A stretch of 55,768 bases of DNA from positions 1-55,768 of the forward strand of contig JBBSLP010000039.1 of NCBI GenBank assembly GCA_038255145.1. The letters run 5' to 3'. The translations under genes were made by a program, and so were the position numbers. Below the pieces are notes generated by a model. The model searched no databases, was not told the origin of the DNA, and saw only the letters and a list, made by a program, of their open reading frames with translations. The DNA comes from WHTX01 sp038255145. Its GTDB lineage: Bacteria; Actinomycetota; Acidimicrobiia; Acidimicrobiales; CAIXPF01. This document shows positions 28,863 to 36,806 of the stretch, one piece after another. Each line of letters opens with the position of its first letter. Within the stretch, counting starts at the first letter, position 1.

Positions 28863-30119
28863 TCAGCCGACGAGGTCGCTCTGCTTGAAGGGACCCACGG
28901 CGGCCAGCACCCGGGGGCCGGTCAGGACCCGGGCCGCGACCCGGGCCACATCGGTCCCGGTCAGGACGTCGAGCTGCTCGAGGTACTCCTCGGGCCGGGG
29001 CACGCGACCCTCGGCCACCTCCCACCAGCCGATGCGGCTCATGCGGGAGAGGTTGTCCTCCAACGAGAGCCACATGGAGCCCCCCAGGTAGCCCTTGGCC
29101 ACCACCAGCTCCTCATCGGTCACGCCGTGGGCAGCCAGGTCACCGGTGATGGCCTCGATGACGGTCAGCGTCTCGCGGGCCCGGTCGGGGGCCACCCCGG
29201 CGTAGACGGCCAGGGCGCCGACGTCGACGAACTCGGCCGCGCTGGCGTACACCGTGTAGGCCAACGAGCGCTGCTCGCGCACCTCCTGGAACAGTCGGCT
29301 CGAAGGTCCCCCACCCAGCACCTGCTCGAGCACGTCCAAGGCCACCCGGTCACCGTCGCGGTAGCCGGGGCCCCGCCATCCCAGGGCCAGGTGGGCCTGC
29401 TCGGTGGCCCGCCGCTGCACCCGGATGGGGGCCACGGCCGCCGTGGGCAGGGTTCGGGTGGGCACCTCACCGCCCGAACCGCTGTCGAGGCGGGCGCAGG
29501 CGGCCACGATGGCCGAGTGCTCGACGGCCCCCGCCGCCGCCACCACCAGGTTGGCCGGGCGGTACCAGCGGGAGAAGAAGTCCCGCACGGCATCGCCGGT
29601 CATGTCAGCGACGGTCTGCTCGGTACCGAGTATGTCCCAGCCCAATGGGTGGCGAGGGAACAGCGCCCGCCACAGCAGGTCGTCGACGCGGTCCTCGGGG
29701 CTGTCCTCGGCCGCAGCCAGCTCTTCGAGGATGACGGTGCGTTCGCCCAACACGTCCTCGGGGCGCAGCAGGGGTGCGGCGACGAGGTCGACCAGCAGGT
29801 CGAGGCCGATGGCGGCTCCTGCGGTCGGCACCCGCAGGTAGAAGACGGTGTGCTCTTTGGACGTGTAGGCGTTGAGCTCGCCGCCCTGGGCGTCGATGGT
29901 CATGGCGATGCGGCGGGGATCGTGCTCCGAGGTGCCCTTGAACAGCAGGTGCTCGAGGAAGTGGGACACACCGGCGCGGTCCGTGGGCTCGTCCCGCGAG
30001 CCGACGGCCACCCAGATGCCGACCGACACCGAGCGGGCGCCAGGCACCCGCTCGGTGACGATCCTCGTACCACCGGGCAGGACGGAGCGTTCGACGGCGC
30101 CGTCCTCGTGCGGGCTCAG
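28863..30119 (-). CDS. M16-family zinc metalloprotease
   Basis: About 418 residues of the pitrilysin/processing-peptidase family: inverted zinc motif HFLEH (about residues 53-57), a downstream ILEELAAAEDSPEDRV helix supplying the third ligand, and the C-terminal GGGPSSRLFQEVREQRSLAY substrate-binding signature. It follows pnp, as in many actinobacteria and firmicutes. Start problem: a GTG at 30047 would remove the conserved first strand (SVLPGGTRIVTERV), which is encoded in frame upstream, but no ATG/GTG/TTG occurs there. A CTG at 30119-30117 overlapping the pnp stop (CTGA) is the best candidate and is used here; the GTG start remains possible. Confidence 0.85.
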   Translation of the reverse strand: MSPHEDGAVERSVLPGGTRIVTERVPGARSVSVGIWVAVGSRDEPTDRAGVSHFLEHLLFKGTSEHDPRRIAMTIDAQGGELNAYTSKEHTVFYLRVPTAGAAIGLDLLVDLVAAPLLRPEDVLGERTVILEELAAAEDSPEDRVDDLLWRALFPRHPLGWDILGTEQTVADMTGDAVRDFFSRWYRPANLVVAAAGAVEHSAIVAACARLDSGSGGEVPTRTLPTAAVAPIRVQRRATEQAHLALGWRGPGYRDGDRVALDVLEQVLGGGPSSRLFQEVREQRSLAYTVYASAAEFVDVGALAVYAGVAPDRARETLTVIEAITGDLAAHGVTDEELVVAKGYLGGSMWLSLEDNLSRMSRIGWWEVAEGRVPRPEEYLEQLDVLTGTDVARVAARVLTGPRVLAAVGPFKQSDLVG

Positions 30120-32635
30120 CGGCGGCGCCGCGGGCGGCGGCGATCGCCACCCCCGCCACCGCCGGGACCACCGCCGCCGGGCGCACCCGTCGTCGAGGGC
30201 CCGAGGTCGCCGAACTCGCCCCGGAGCTCGTCTTCGAAGGACTCCTCGAAGGACACGTACTCGCGGTCACCGCTGGCCGGGGCCTCGGCCACCGCCGTCG
30301 CCCCCGTGGGCTGGCGGGGCGCACGATCACCCCGATCGGCGCGGTCACCACCGCGGTCGCCGCGGTCACGCTCGGGGCGCCGCTCGCGGCTCTCGCCCCG
30401 GTCACCACCGCGGCTCTCCCGGCGACCACCACCGTCACCGCCACCCTCGCCTTCGGCGGGAGCGGGATCGCTGGCCAGGCGCAGCGAGATCTTCCCGTTC
30501 GGGTCGATGTCCTCCACGATGACCTCGATGTCGGCACCGAGGGACAGCACGTCCTCCACCTGGTTGATGCGGCGACCGCCGCCCAGCTTGGAGATGTGGA
30601 TCAGCCCGTCACGGCCAGGCAGGATGTTGATGAAGGCGCCGAACTTGGTGATGTTGACCACCTTGCCCGGGTAGACCTTGCCCAGCTCGGCCGTGGGGGG
30701 CTCGAGGATCAGGCGGATCTGGCGCTCGGCCTCACGCACGGCGTTGCCGTCGACGGCAGCGATGGACACGGTGCCCTCGGTGCCGTCGTCGTCGACGGAG
30801 ATGTCGGCCCCGGTCTCGGACTGGATGGCGTTGATGACCTTGCCCTTGGGCCCGATGATCTCGCCGATCTTGTCGACCGGGATGTTGAACGAGATGATCT
30901 TCGGCGCCGTCTCCCGCACGTCGGAGCGGGGAGCGTCGATGGCCGCGTTCATGACCTCGAGGATCTTGAGGCGGGCGTCGCGGGCCTGCTGCAGGGCCTT
31001 GGCCAGGACATCGGCGGGGATGCCGTCGATCTTGGTGTCGAGCTGCAGCGCGGTCACGAACTCGGCGGTGCCCGCCACCTTGAAGTCCATGTCGCCGAAG
31101 GCATCCTCGGCACCGAGGATGTCGGTCAGCGTCGTGTACTTGTCCTCGGCGTAGATGAGGCCCATGGCGATGCCGGCCACCGCGGCCCGCATGGGCACAC
31201 CGGCGTCCATCAGCGAGAGGGATGACGAACACACCGACGCCATGGAGGTCGAGCCGTTGGACGACAGCACCTCGGACACCACGCGGATGGTGTAGGGGAA
31301 CTCGTCCAGCTTGGGCACCAAGGGGAACAGGGCCCGCTCGGCCAGGTTGCCGTGGCCGATCTCGCGGCGCTTGGGGCCCCGCATGAAGCCGGTCTCACCC
31401 GAGGCGTAGGGCGGCATGTTGTAGTGGTGCAGGTACCGCTTCTTGGTCGTCGGGTCGATCCCGTCGATCATCTGGTCCATGCGGGTCATGCCCAGCGTGG
31501 CCACGTTCATGACCTGGGTCTCGCCCCGCTCGAACAGGCCCGAGCCGTGGGCCGTGGGTAGCAGGCCCACGGTGGCCGAAACCGGTCGCAGGTCGGCGGT
31601 GCCGCGCCCGTCGATGCGGACGCCCTCGTTCACGACCCGGCGGCGCACGACGGCCTTGGTGACCGAGCGGATGGCCTGGCGGATCTGCTTCTCGGAACCG
31701 GGCTGGCCCTCGAACTGGGGCACCACGGTGGCGAGGATGTCCTTCTTGGCCTCGTCCTCGGCCGCCCCGCGGGTCGCCTTGTCGGCGATCTGCATGATCT
31801 CGGTGAGGCGGGCCTCGCCGGCGGCCTTGACGGCGGCGTAGATGTCCGCCGTGTAGTCGAGCTGCTCGACGTAGGACACGGTGGGCTTGCGGCCCAGCAG
31901 GCCGACGAGCTCGTCCTGGACCCGGCACAGATCCTTGATGAAGGGCTTGGCGGCGTCGAGGCCGCGGGCGATCTCCTCTTCGGTGACCTTGGCCGAGCCG
32001 CCCTGGTAGTTGCCCCAGGACTCCTCGGTCCCCGCAGCCTCCACCATCATGACGGCGACGTCGCCGTCGGGCAGGACCCGACCGGCCACGACCATCTCGA
32101 AGCTGGAGTCGTCACCCTCTTCGTAGGTGGGGTGGCCCAGCCAGTCGCCCTCGGCCGTGAAGGCCAGGCGGACGGCACCGAGGGGGCCCTCGAAGGGGAT
32201 GCCCGACAGCATCAGCGCGGCGGAGGCGGCGTTGATGGCGAGCACGTCGTAGGGGTTGACCTGATCGGCGCCCATGACGGTGCCCACGACGTGGACCTCG
32301 TTGCGGAAGCCCTCGGGGAACGAGGGGCGCAGGGGGCGGTCGATGAGGCGGCAGGTGAGGATGGCGGCGTCGGGCGCACGGCCCTCACGACGGAAGAACG
32401 AGCCGGGGATCTTGCCGGCGGCGTACATGCGCTCCTCGATGTCCACGGTGAGGGGGAAGAAGTCGATCCCCTCCCGCACGGACTTGGCCGCGGTGGCGGC
32501 CACGAGGATGTAGGTGCCACCCATGCGGATGACGACGGAGCCGTCGGCCTGCTGGGCCAGCCGGCCGGCCTCGAGGGTGATGGTCTTGCCGGGGGCGCCC
32601 GGCACTTCGACGGACACGCTGACGGGGTTGGTCAC
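30116..32635 (-). CDS. pnp: Polyribonucleotide nucleotidyltransferase (PNPase)
   Basis: 839 residues: two RNase PH-like domains joined by an all-alpha linker, a KH domain (DKIGEIIGPKGKVIN) and an S1 domain (GKVVNITKFGAFINILPG). It degrades RNA phosphorolytically from the 3' end. About 100-120 extra C-terminal residues form an Arg/Gly/Asp-rich disordered tail (GGDRGESRERR, DRGDRGGDRADRGDR, final RRRPRRRR), longer than the 700-740 residues usual for the family. The start is GTG 32635 with GGAAGGAG before it and a GC hairpin just upstream of that. The stop overlaps the proposed start of the M16 gene. Confidence 0.97.
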   Translation of the reverse strand: MTNPVSVSVEVPGAPGKTITLEAGRLAQQADGSVVIRMGGTYILVAATAAKSVREGIDFFPLTVDIEERMYAAGKIPGSFFRREGRAPDAAILTCRLIDRPLRPSFPEGFRNEVHVVGTVMGADQVNPYDVLAINAASAALMLSGIPFEGPLGAVRLAFTAEGDWLGHPTYEEGDDSSFEMVVAGRVLPDGDVAVMMVEAAGTEESWGNYQGGSAKVTEEEIARGLDAAKPFIKDLCRVQDELVGLLGRKPTVSYVEQLDYTADIYAAVKAAGEARLTEIMQIADKATRGAAEDEAKKDILATVVPQFEGQPGSEKQIRQAIRSVTKAVVRRRVVNEGVRIDGRGTADLRPVSATVGLLPTAHGSGLFERGETQVMNVATLGMTRMDQMIDGIDPTTKKRYLHHYNMPPYASGETGFMRGPKRREIGHGNLAERALFPLVPKLDEFPYTIRVVSEVLSSNGSTSMASVCSSSLSLMDAGVPMRAAVAGIAMGLIYAEDKYTTLTDILGAEDAFGDMDFKVAGTAEFVTALQLDTKIDGIPADVLAKALQQARDARLKILEVMNAAIDAPRSDVRETAPKIISFNIPVDKIGEIIGPKGKVINAIQSETGADISVDDDGTEGTVSIAAVDGNAVREAERQIRLILEPPTAELGKVYPGKVVNITKFGAFINILPGRDGLIHISKLGGGRRINQVEDVLSLGADIEVIVEDIDPNGKISLRLASDPAPAEGEGGGDGGGRRESRGGDRGESRERRPERDRGDRGGDRADRGDRAPRQPTGATAVAEAPASGDREYVSFEESFEDELRGEFGDLGPSTTGAPGGGGPGGGGGGDRRRPRRRR

Positions 32636-32639
32636 GTGC

Positions 32640-32668
32640 TCTCCTTCCGGGGGCCTTCCTTGGCCCCC
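32640..32668 (-). promoter_or_regulatory. Hairpin abutting the pnp ribosome-binding site
   Basis: On the minus strand GGGGGCC (32668-32662), a 6-nt loop and GGCCCCC (32655-32649) form a 7-bp GC stem that ends directly at the GGAAGGAGA Shine-Dalgarno. It could be a post-transcriptional control or RNase III site, as known for pnp leaders in other bacteria; here that is inference. Confidence 0.45.
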
Positions 32669-32834
32669 GCTCGAGGAGGCGGGGCGGTGGCCAGTTCCCA
32701 GGTCTCGATCACCAGGTCGGGCCCGGTGATCGGGAGCTGGCAGCTGACCTCTGCCGCCGCCTCACTGGTCAGCGGGCCGCTCTGGCCCTCCTGACCGCTT
32801 CGCGGGGCGGACGACGCCCACCCCGAACACAGGA

Positions 32835-32856
32835 CGAGCGGCCCGAGGGCCGCTCG
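32835..32856 (-). terminator. Hairpin downstream of rpsO
   Basis: CGAGCGGCC, a 4-nt loop and GGCCGCTCG make a perfect 9-bp stem starting 8 nt after the rpsO stop. No U-run follows, so it may be a weak terminator or an RNA processing/stability element in the rpsO-pnp transcript. The rest of the 228-nt gap to pnp shows no other gene. Confidence 0.5.
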
Positions 32857-32863
32857 ATCACTT

Positions 32864-33127
32864 CTAGCGCCGCAGACCGAGTCTGGCGATGATGTCGCGG
32901 TAGCGCTGGACGTCGTTGCGCTGCACGTAGGCGAGCAGGCGACGACGCCGCCCGACCAGCATCAGCAACCCCCGGCGACTGTGGTGGTCCTTCTTGTGGA
33001 CCTTCAGGTGCTCGGTCAGGTGGTTGATGCGGGCGGTGAGGATCGCTATCTGCACCTCGGGGGAACCGGTGTCGGTCCCGTGGAGGCGATGCTCCGTGAT
33101 CGTCTCTGACTTCGGCTTCAGCGTCAT
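32864..33127 (-). CDS. rpsO: 30S ribosomal protein S15
   Basis: 87 residues, a full-length S15 with GTDTGSPEVQIA, HLKVHKKDHHSRRGL and a final YRDIIARLGLRR. It binds 16S rRNA helices 20-22 early in small-subunit assembly. The ATG follows GAGGA. The 153-nt upstream gap contains a small GCCCC-TCGAT-GGGGC hairpin (33208-33222) and could hold an S15 autoregulatory leader, but no known motif was recognised. pnp follows. Confidence 0.97.
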   Translation of the reverse strand: MTLKPKSETITEHRLHGTDTGSPEVQIAILTARINHLTEHLKVHKKDHHSRRGLLMLVGRRRRLLAYVQRNDVQRYRDIIARLGLRR

Positions 33128-33280
33128 GGTTCCTCGTTCTGTTCGGGTCTGGTACCCAGCCCCGGGTGCGCTGCGCGCTACCCGGCGCCGCCGGTAGGTG
33201 TGGCGGAGCCCCTCGATGGGGCGGCGCGACGGCCTCCGGCCGCGGCCAACCGTGGTCGGCCAACGCCCGATCGTAGCAGC

Positions 33281-33949
33281 TCACGGGACCCTCCTGGACG
33301 ACGGTCCTCCTCGACGTGCGCGGGATGGTGCGCGGGGAGGCGTGGTGACGGGGTCGTCCACGGGCCGCTGGGGGCGTCCCTCCATCCAGTGGCGACGGCA
33401 CAGCAGCTCGTAGCTCACCCGTCCCCGGTGGTCGTCGAGCACCACGGTGTCGCCGTCGTAGACCTGGTGCCCGTCGACGACCCGGGCGTTGTGGGTGGCC
33501 GGTCGGTTGCACCAGCAGCGGGCCTCGACCTGCATCTCCTGGCGGGTGTCGGCCAGCTCCAGCAACCGGGCCGTGGCCTCGAAGAGCCGGCCGCGGAAGT
33601 CGGTCAGCAGGCCGAAGGCCCACACGTCCACGTCGAAGCGGTCCACCACCTCGGCCAGCTGGTCTATCTGGTCGGGCAGGTAGAACTGGGCCTCGTCACA
33701 GACCATGAAGTGCAGCAGGCCGACCTCGTCGCGGACGGCCCGGGCCAGCTCGAACAGGTCGAGCTGCGGTTCGACCTCGATGGCGGGCACGGCCACGCCC
33801 AGCCGGGAGGAGACGGCGGCGTGGAGCCGGTCGAGTTGGGTCAACAGCAGACCGTGCTGGCCCACCTGGGTCAGGTTGTGGTGGATCTGCAGGGCGGTGG
33901 TGCTCTTGCCCGAGCCCATGGTCCCGAAGTAGAAGCGCAGCTCCCCCAC
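33281..33949 (-). CDS. tdk: Thymidine kinase (type II)
   Basis: 222 residues: P-loop GTMGSGKST (9-17), Walker B-like VCDEAQFYLPDQIDQL, and a zinc lasso with RCWCNRPATHNAR and CRRHW. It phosphorylates thymidine for salvage. The last about 25 residues are Arg/Pro-rich. It begins at GTG, 11 nt after ribF, and sits between ribF and rpsO, which are normally adjacent in actinobacteria; this looks like a local insertion into the operon. Confidence 0.92.
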   Translation of the reverse strand: MGELRFYFGTMGSGKSTTALQIHHNLTQVGQHGLLLTQLDRLHAAVSSRLGVAVPAIEVEPQLDLFELARAVRDEVGLLHFMVCDEAQFYLPDQIDQLAEVVDRFDVDVWAFGLLTDFRGRLFEATARLLELADTRQEMQVEARCWCNRPATHNARVVDGHQVYDGDTVVLDDHRGRVSYELLCRRHWMEGRPQRPVDDPVTTPPRAPSRARRGGPSSRRVP

Positions 33950-33960
33950 CCGAGGACCGG

Positions 33961-34908
33961 CTACGCCGCCCGGGACAGCACGTCGCGCGCCTCGGCCACG
34001 TCGAGGTCCATCTGGGCCACGAGGGCTTCGACCGAGTCGAACTTCAGCTCGGCCCGCAGGCGGGCCACGAACTGCACCGCGGCCCGCTCGCCGTAGAGGT
34101 CACCGGAGAAGTCGAGGAGGAAGGCCTCGACCAGGCGTTCGCCGTCCTCGTAGAACGTGGGTCGGCGACCGACGTTGACGGCGGCGGCATGGCGGGAGCC
34201 GTCGGGGCGCAGGTACCAGGCTGCGTAGATGCCGTCGGCGGGCAGGGCCATCTCGGCCCCGATGGCCACGTTGGCCGTGGGGAAGCCGATGGTGCGACCG
34301 CGCTGGTCGCCGCCGATGACCTCACCCCGCAGTTCGTGCCAGCGGCCGAGCATGCGGGCCGCGGCTTCGACGTCGCCCGCGGCCACCGCGGCGCGGATGG
34401 CCGTGGAGGACACCACCTCGTCGGTGCCGCCACCCCGGGGGAGCAGGTCGATGCCGATGGCGTCGAAGCCGTTCTCGGCCCCGAGCTGACCCAGCAGGGC
34501 CACGTTGCCGCGCCGTCCCTTGCCGAAGTGGAAGTCGGCGCCGACGACCACGCAACGGACCCGCAGGCAGTCGACCAGCACCTCCTTCACGAAGTCCTCG
34601 GCTGACTCGTGGGCCCGCTGGTCATCGAAGCGCACGACGTAGGCGATGTCGACGCCGGCCGCGTCCAGCAGCTCGAGCTTGTGGTCGAGCGAGGTCAACA
34701 GCTTGGGGGCGGACCCGGGGCGGACGACGGCGGCAGGGTGGCGATCGAAGGTCACCACGGCCGTGCGCGCCCCCCGGCTGGCCGCTTCCTGCTCCGTGCG
34801 CTCGATCACCGCCCGGTGACCGCGGTGCACACCGTCGTAGGCGCCGATGGTGACGGCGCAACCCTCCAGTCCGGGGGGGCAGGCAGCGGGCTCACTGATC
34901 ACGTCCAC
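33961..34908 (-). CDS. ribF: Bifunctional riboflavin kinase/FAD synthetase
   Basis: 315 residues. The N-terminal nucleotidyltransferase domain has TIGAYDGVHRGHRAV and GADFHFGKGRRG with VSSTAIR; the C-terminal riboflavin kinase domain has GRTIGFPTANV and NVGRRPTF. It makes FMN, then FAD. It lies 12 nt after truB, the usual truB-ribF pairing, and starts at GTG 34908. Confidence 0.96.
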   Translation of the reverse strand: MDVISEPAACPPGLEGCAVTIGAYDGVHRGHRAVIERTEQEAASRGARTAVVTFDRHPAAVVRPGSAPKLLTSLDHKLELLDAAGVDIAYVVRFDDQRAHESAEDFVKEVLVDCLRVRCVVVGADFHFGKGRRGNVALLGQLGAENGFDAIGIDLLPRGGGTDEVVSSTAIRAAVAAGDVEAAARMLGRWHELRGEVIGGDQRGRTIGFPTANVAIGAEMALPADGIYAAWYLRPDGSRHAAAVNVGRRPTFYEDGERLVEAFLLDFSGDLYGERAAVQFVARLRAELKFDSVEALVAQMDLDVAEARDVLSRAA

Positions 34909-34920
34909 GGTGGCGAGAAC

Positions 34921-35808
34921 CTACCGCGCCGGTGCCGTGGCCAGCACCACGACGGGCTGGAGCCAGGACCCGGCCGCTTCGACCACGGCCACCAGGGCCC
35001 CGGTCCCGTCGACCGCCCGTAGCGGCCCGGCCGTGCCGTCCCCGCCGGGGATGCGCTGGCCCCGGGTCAGGGCGAGCACGGCGTCGGCGTCGATCTCGAC
35101 GAAGGGGTAGTCCCGCATGGCCTCGGAGGGGCTCAACAGGTGCTCGGGTCCCAGGGCCTCGAGGGCCAGGGCCTCCGCGGCGGTGAACGAGCCCACGGCC
35201 TGGCGGCGCAGGTTCTGCAGGTGGGCGCCGCCCCCCAGGGCCGTGCCCAGGTCGGCGGCCAGGCTGCGCACGTAGGTGCCCGACGAGCACTCCACCGTGG
35301 CCAGGTAGACGCCGGGGCGGTCAGAGGGGGTCACGTCGAAGCGCCGCACGGTCACCCGACGGGGCTCGCGCTCGACCTCGATGCCCTCGCGGGCCAGCTC
35401 GTGCAGGCGCCGCCCCCCGACCTTGAGGGCGGACACCATGGGGGGCACCTGGTCGATCTCACCCAGGAAGGTGGCCGCCGCGGCCCGCACCTGGTCGTCG
35501 GTCACCGCGGCCATGTCCCACGTGCCCGTCACCTGACCGGCGGCGTCGAGGGTGGAGGTGGCCGTGCCCAGCACGATCTCACCGTCATAGGACTTGCCCA
35601 GCGCCGTCAGGTAGCGCAGCAGCCGGGTGACCCGACCGGCTCCCAGCAGGAGCACGCCGGTGGCGTCAGGATCGAGGGTGCCCGAGTGGCCCACCTTGCG
35701 GGTGCCGAGGATGCCCCGGGCCTTGGCCACCACGTCGTGCGATGTCCAGCCGGCGGGCTTGTCCACCACAGCCAGCCCATCAGGACCGTCAGCGCCTCTA
35801 CGAGCCAT
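34921..35808 (-). CDS. truB: tRNA pseudouridine(55) synthase
   Basis: 295 residues. The catalytic aspartate is D46 in HSGTLDPDATGVLLL, with LDKPAGWTSHD-like VDKPAGWTSHDVV before it. It converts U55 of the T-loop. The ATG at 35808 is preferred: AAGGGA lies 9 nt upstream, whereas the ATG two codons earlier (35814) is only 3 nt from it. It overlaps the end of rbfA by 11 nt. Confidence 0.96.
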   Translation of the reverse strand: MARRGADGPDGLAVVDKPAGWTSHDVVAKARGILGTRKVGHSGTLDPDATGVLLLGAGRVTRLLRYLTALGKSYDGEIVLGTATSTLDAAGQVTGTWDMAAVTDDQVRAAAATFLGEIDQVPPMVSALKVGGRRLHELAREGIEVEREPRRVTVRRFDVTPSDRPGVYLATVECSSGTYVRSLAADLGTALGGGAHLQNLRRQAVGSFTAAEALALEALGPEHLLSPSEAMRDYPFVEIDADAVLALTRGQRIPGGDGTAGPLRAVDGTGALVAVVEAAGSWLQPVVVLATAPAR

Positions 35809-36409
35809 GACCATCGTTCCCTTGCGTCTTGGTGGCCGCGTCGAGGGCATCGTCGAGGGCCAGGGCGTCGTCGAGGTCGAGCTCGACGTCGAGGGGAAGC
35901 CCCGTGCCACCGGTGTCCTCGTCCCCGACGTCCCCGTCCTCGGCGTCCGCGTCGTCGAGGTCGACATCGTCGACATCGCGGCGCTCGGGACGGATCTTGT
36001 AGGGCCCGTCGGGATCGTCGAGGTTCTGCTCGGTCTCGGGAAGGGGCCCGATGTCGCGCAGGATCTCCTCGATGCGCATGCCGTCACGCACACCACCGTC
36101 GGGCGAGAAGCGCAGCGCCGGGGTGCGCCGCATGCGGGACTGGCGGGCGATGGCGCTCTGCAGGCGGGCCCGGTGCTCGGCCAGGGCCGTGAGCACGATC
36201 TGGTCGGCGTCGGGACCGTCGAAGGACGAGAAGTAGACGACCCCCTGGGTCAGCTCCTGCTCGATGTCGACCGCGGTGACGCTGACCATCTCGAGGCGGG
36301 GGTCGCCGATGCGCTCGAGCTCGTCGCCGATGATCTCGCGCACGAGCTCGTTCACCCGGGCCGTGCGGGGGTACTCCCGACGTCCACTGCTCTGTCGTCG
36401 TCGCGCCAT
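35798..36409 (-). CDS. rbfA: Ribosome-binding factor A with acidic tail
   Basis: 203 residues. The first about 125 are RbfA (RVNELVREIIGDELERIGDPRLEMVSVTAVDI, then RTPALRFSPDGG), a KH-like 16S maturation and cold-adaptation factor. The remaining about 75 residues are extremely Asp/Glu-rich (DVDDVDLDDADAEDGDVGDED), well beyond the usual 120-140 residue length. The ATG is 2 nt from the DUF503 stop. Confidence 0.93.
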   Translation of the reverse strand: MARRRQSSGRREYPRTARVNELVREIIGDELERIGDPRLEMVSVTAVDIEQELTQGVVYFSSFDGPDADQIVLTALAEHRARLQSAIARQSRMRRTPALRFSPDGGVRDGMRIEEILRDIGPLPETEQNLDDPDGPYKIRPERRDVDDVDLDDADAEDGDVGDEDTGGTGLPLDVELDLDDALALDDALDAATKTQGNDGHGS

Positions 36410-36411
36410 GG

Positions 36412-36708
36412 TCAATCCTCCTCCAGCTCGAGCCAATGTCGTGCCGAGTGGATGACCTCGACCTCGGGGAAGGACCACACGAAGCGGTCCACGGCGTCCA
36501 TCACCTCGGTGGCGTGACCGGGCGTCGATGCCACGACGGCGAAGCCCAGCTCGGCCCGCTGCCACCGCTCGTGGTGGCCCACCTCGGCCGCAGCGACGTG
36601 GAAGCGGTTCCGGGCCCCGTCGATGATGGGACGGATGGTGGAGCGGCGGTCCTTGAGCGACCCGCTCTCGGCGATGTGCAGCTCGATGGAGAGTGCGAGC
36701 ACGAACAT
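36412..36708 (-). CDS. DUF503-family (YlxP-like) protein
   Basis: 98 residues: MFVLALSIELHIAESGSLKDRRS, then a GARNRFHVAAAEV segment, the DUF503 pattern. These small proteins sit between infB and rbfA in many Gram-positives and are suspected ribosome-assembly helpers. The start is fixed by GGGAGG: it touches the earlier ATG (36714) with no spacer but is 6 nt from the ATG at 36708. Confidence 0.88.
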   Translation of the reverse strand: MFVLALSIELHIAESGSLKDRRSTIRPIIDGARNRFHVAAAEVGHHERWQRAELGFAVVASTPGHATEVMDAVDRFVWSFPEVEVIHSARHWLELEED

Positions 36709-36806
36709 TGCCATCCTCCCCGGGCGTCGGACGTCGCTGTCCGTCGGGGTGGGCCGGTCCTGGACCGGACCGGCACACCCCGACAGCGCGACCACTTCTC
36801 ACCTGA

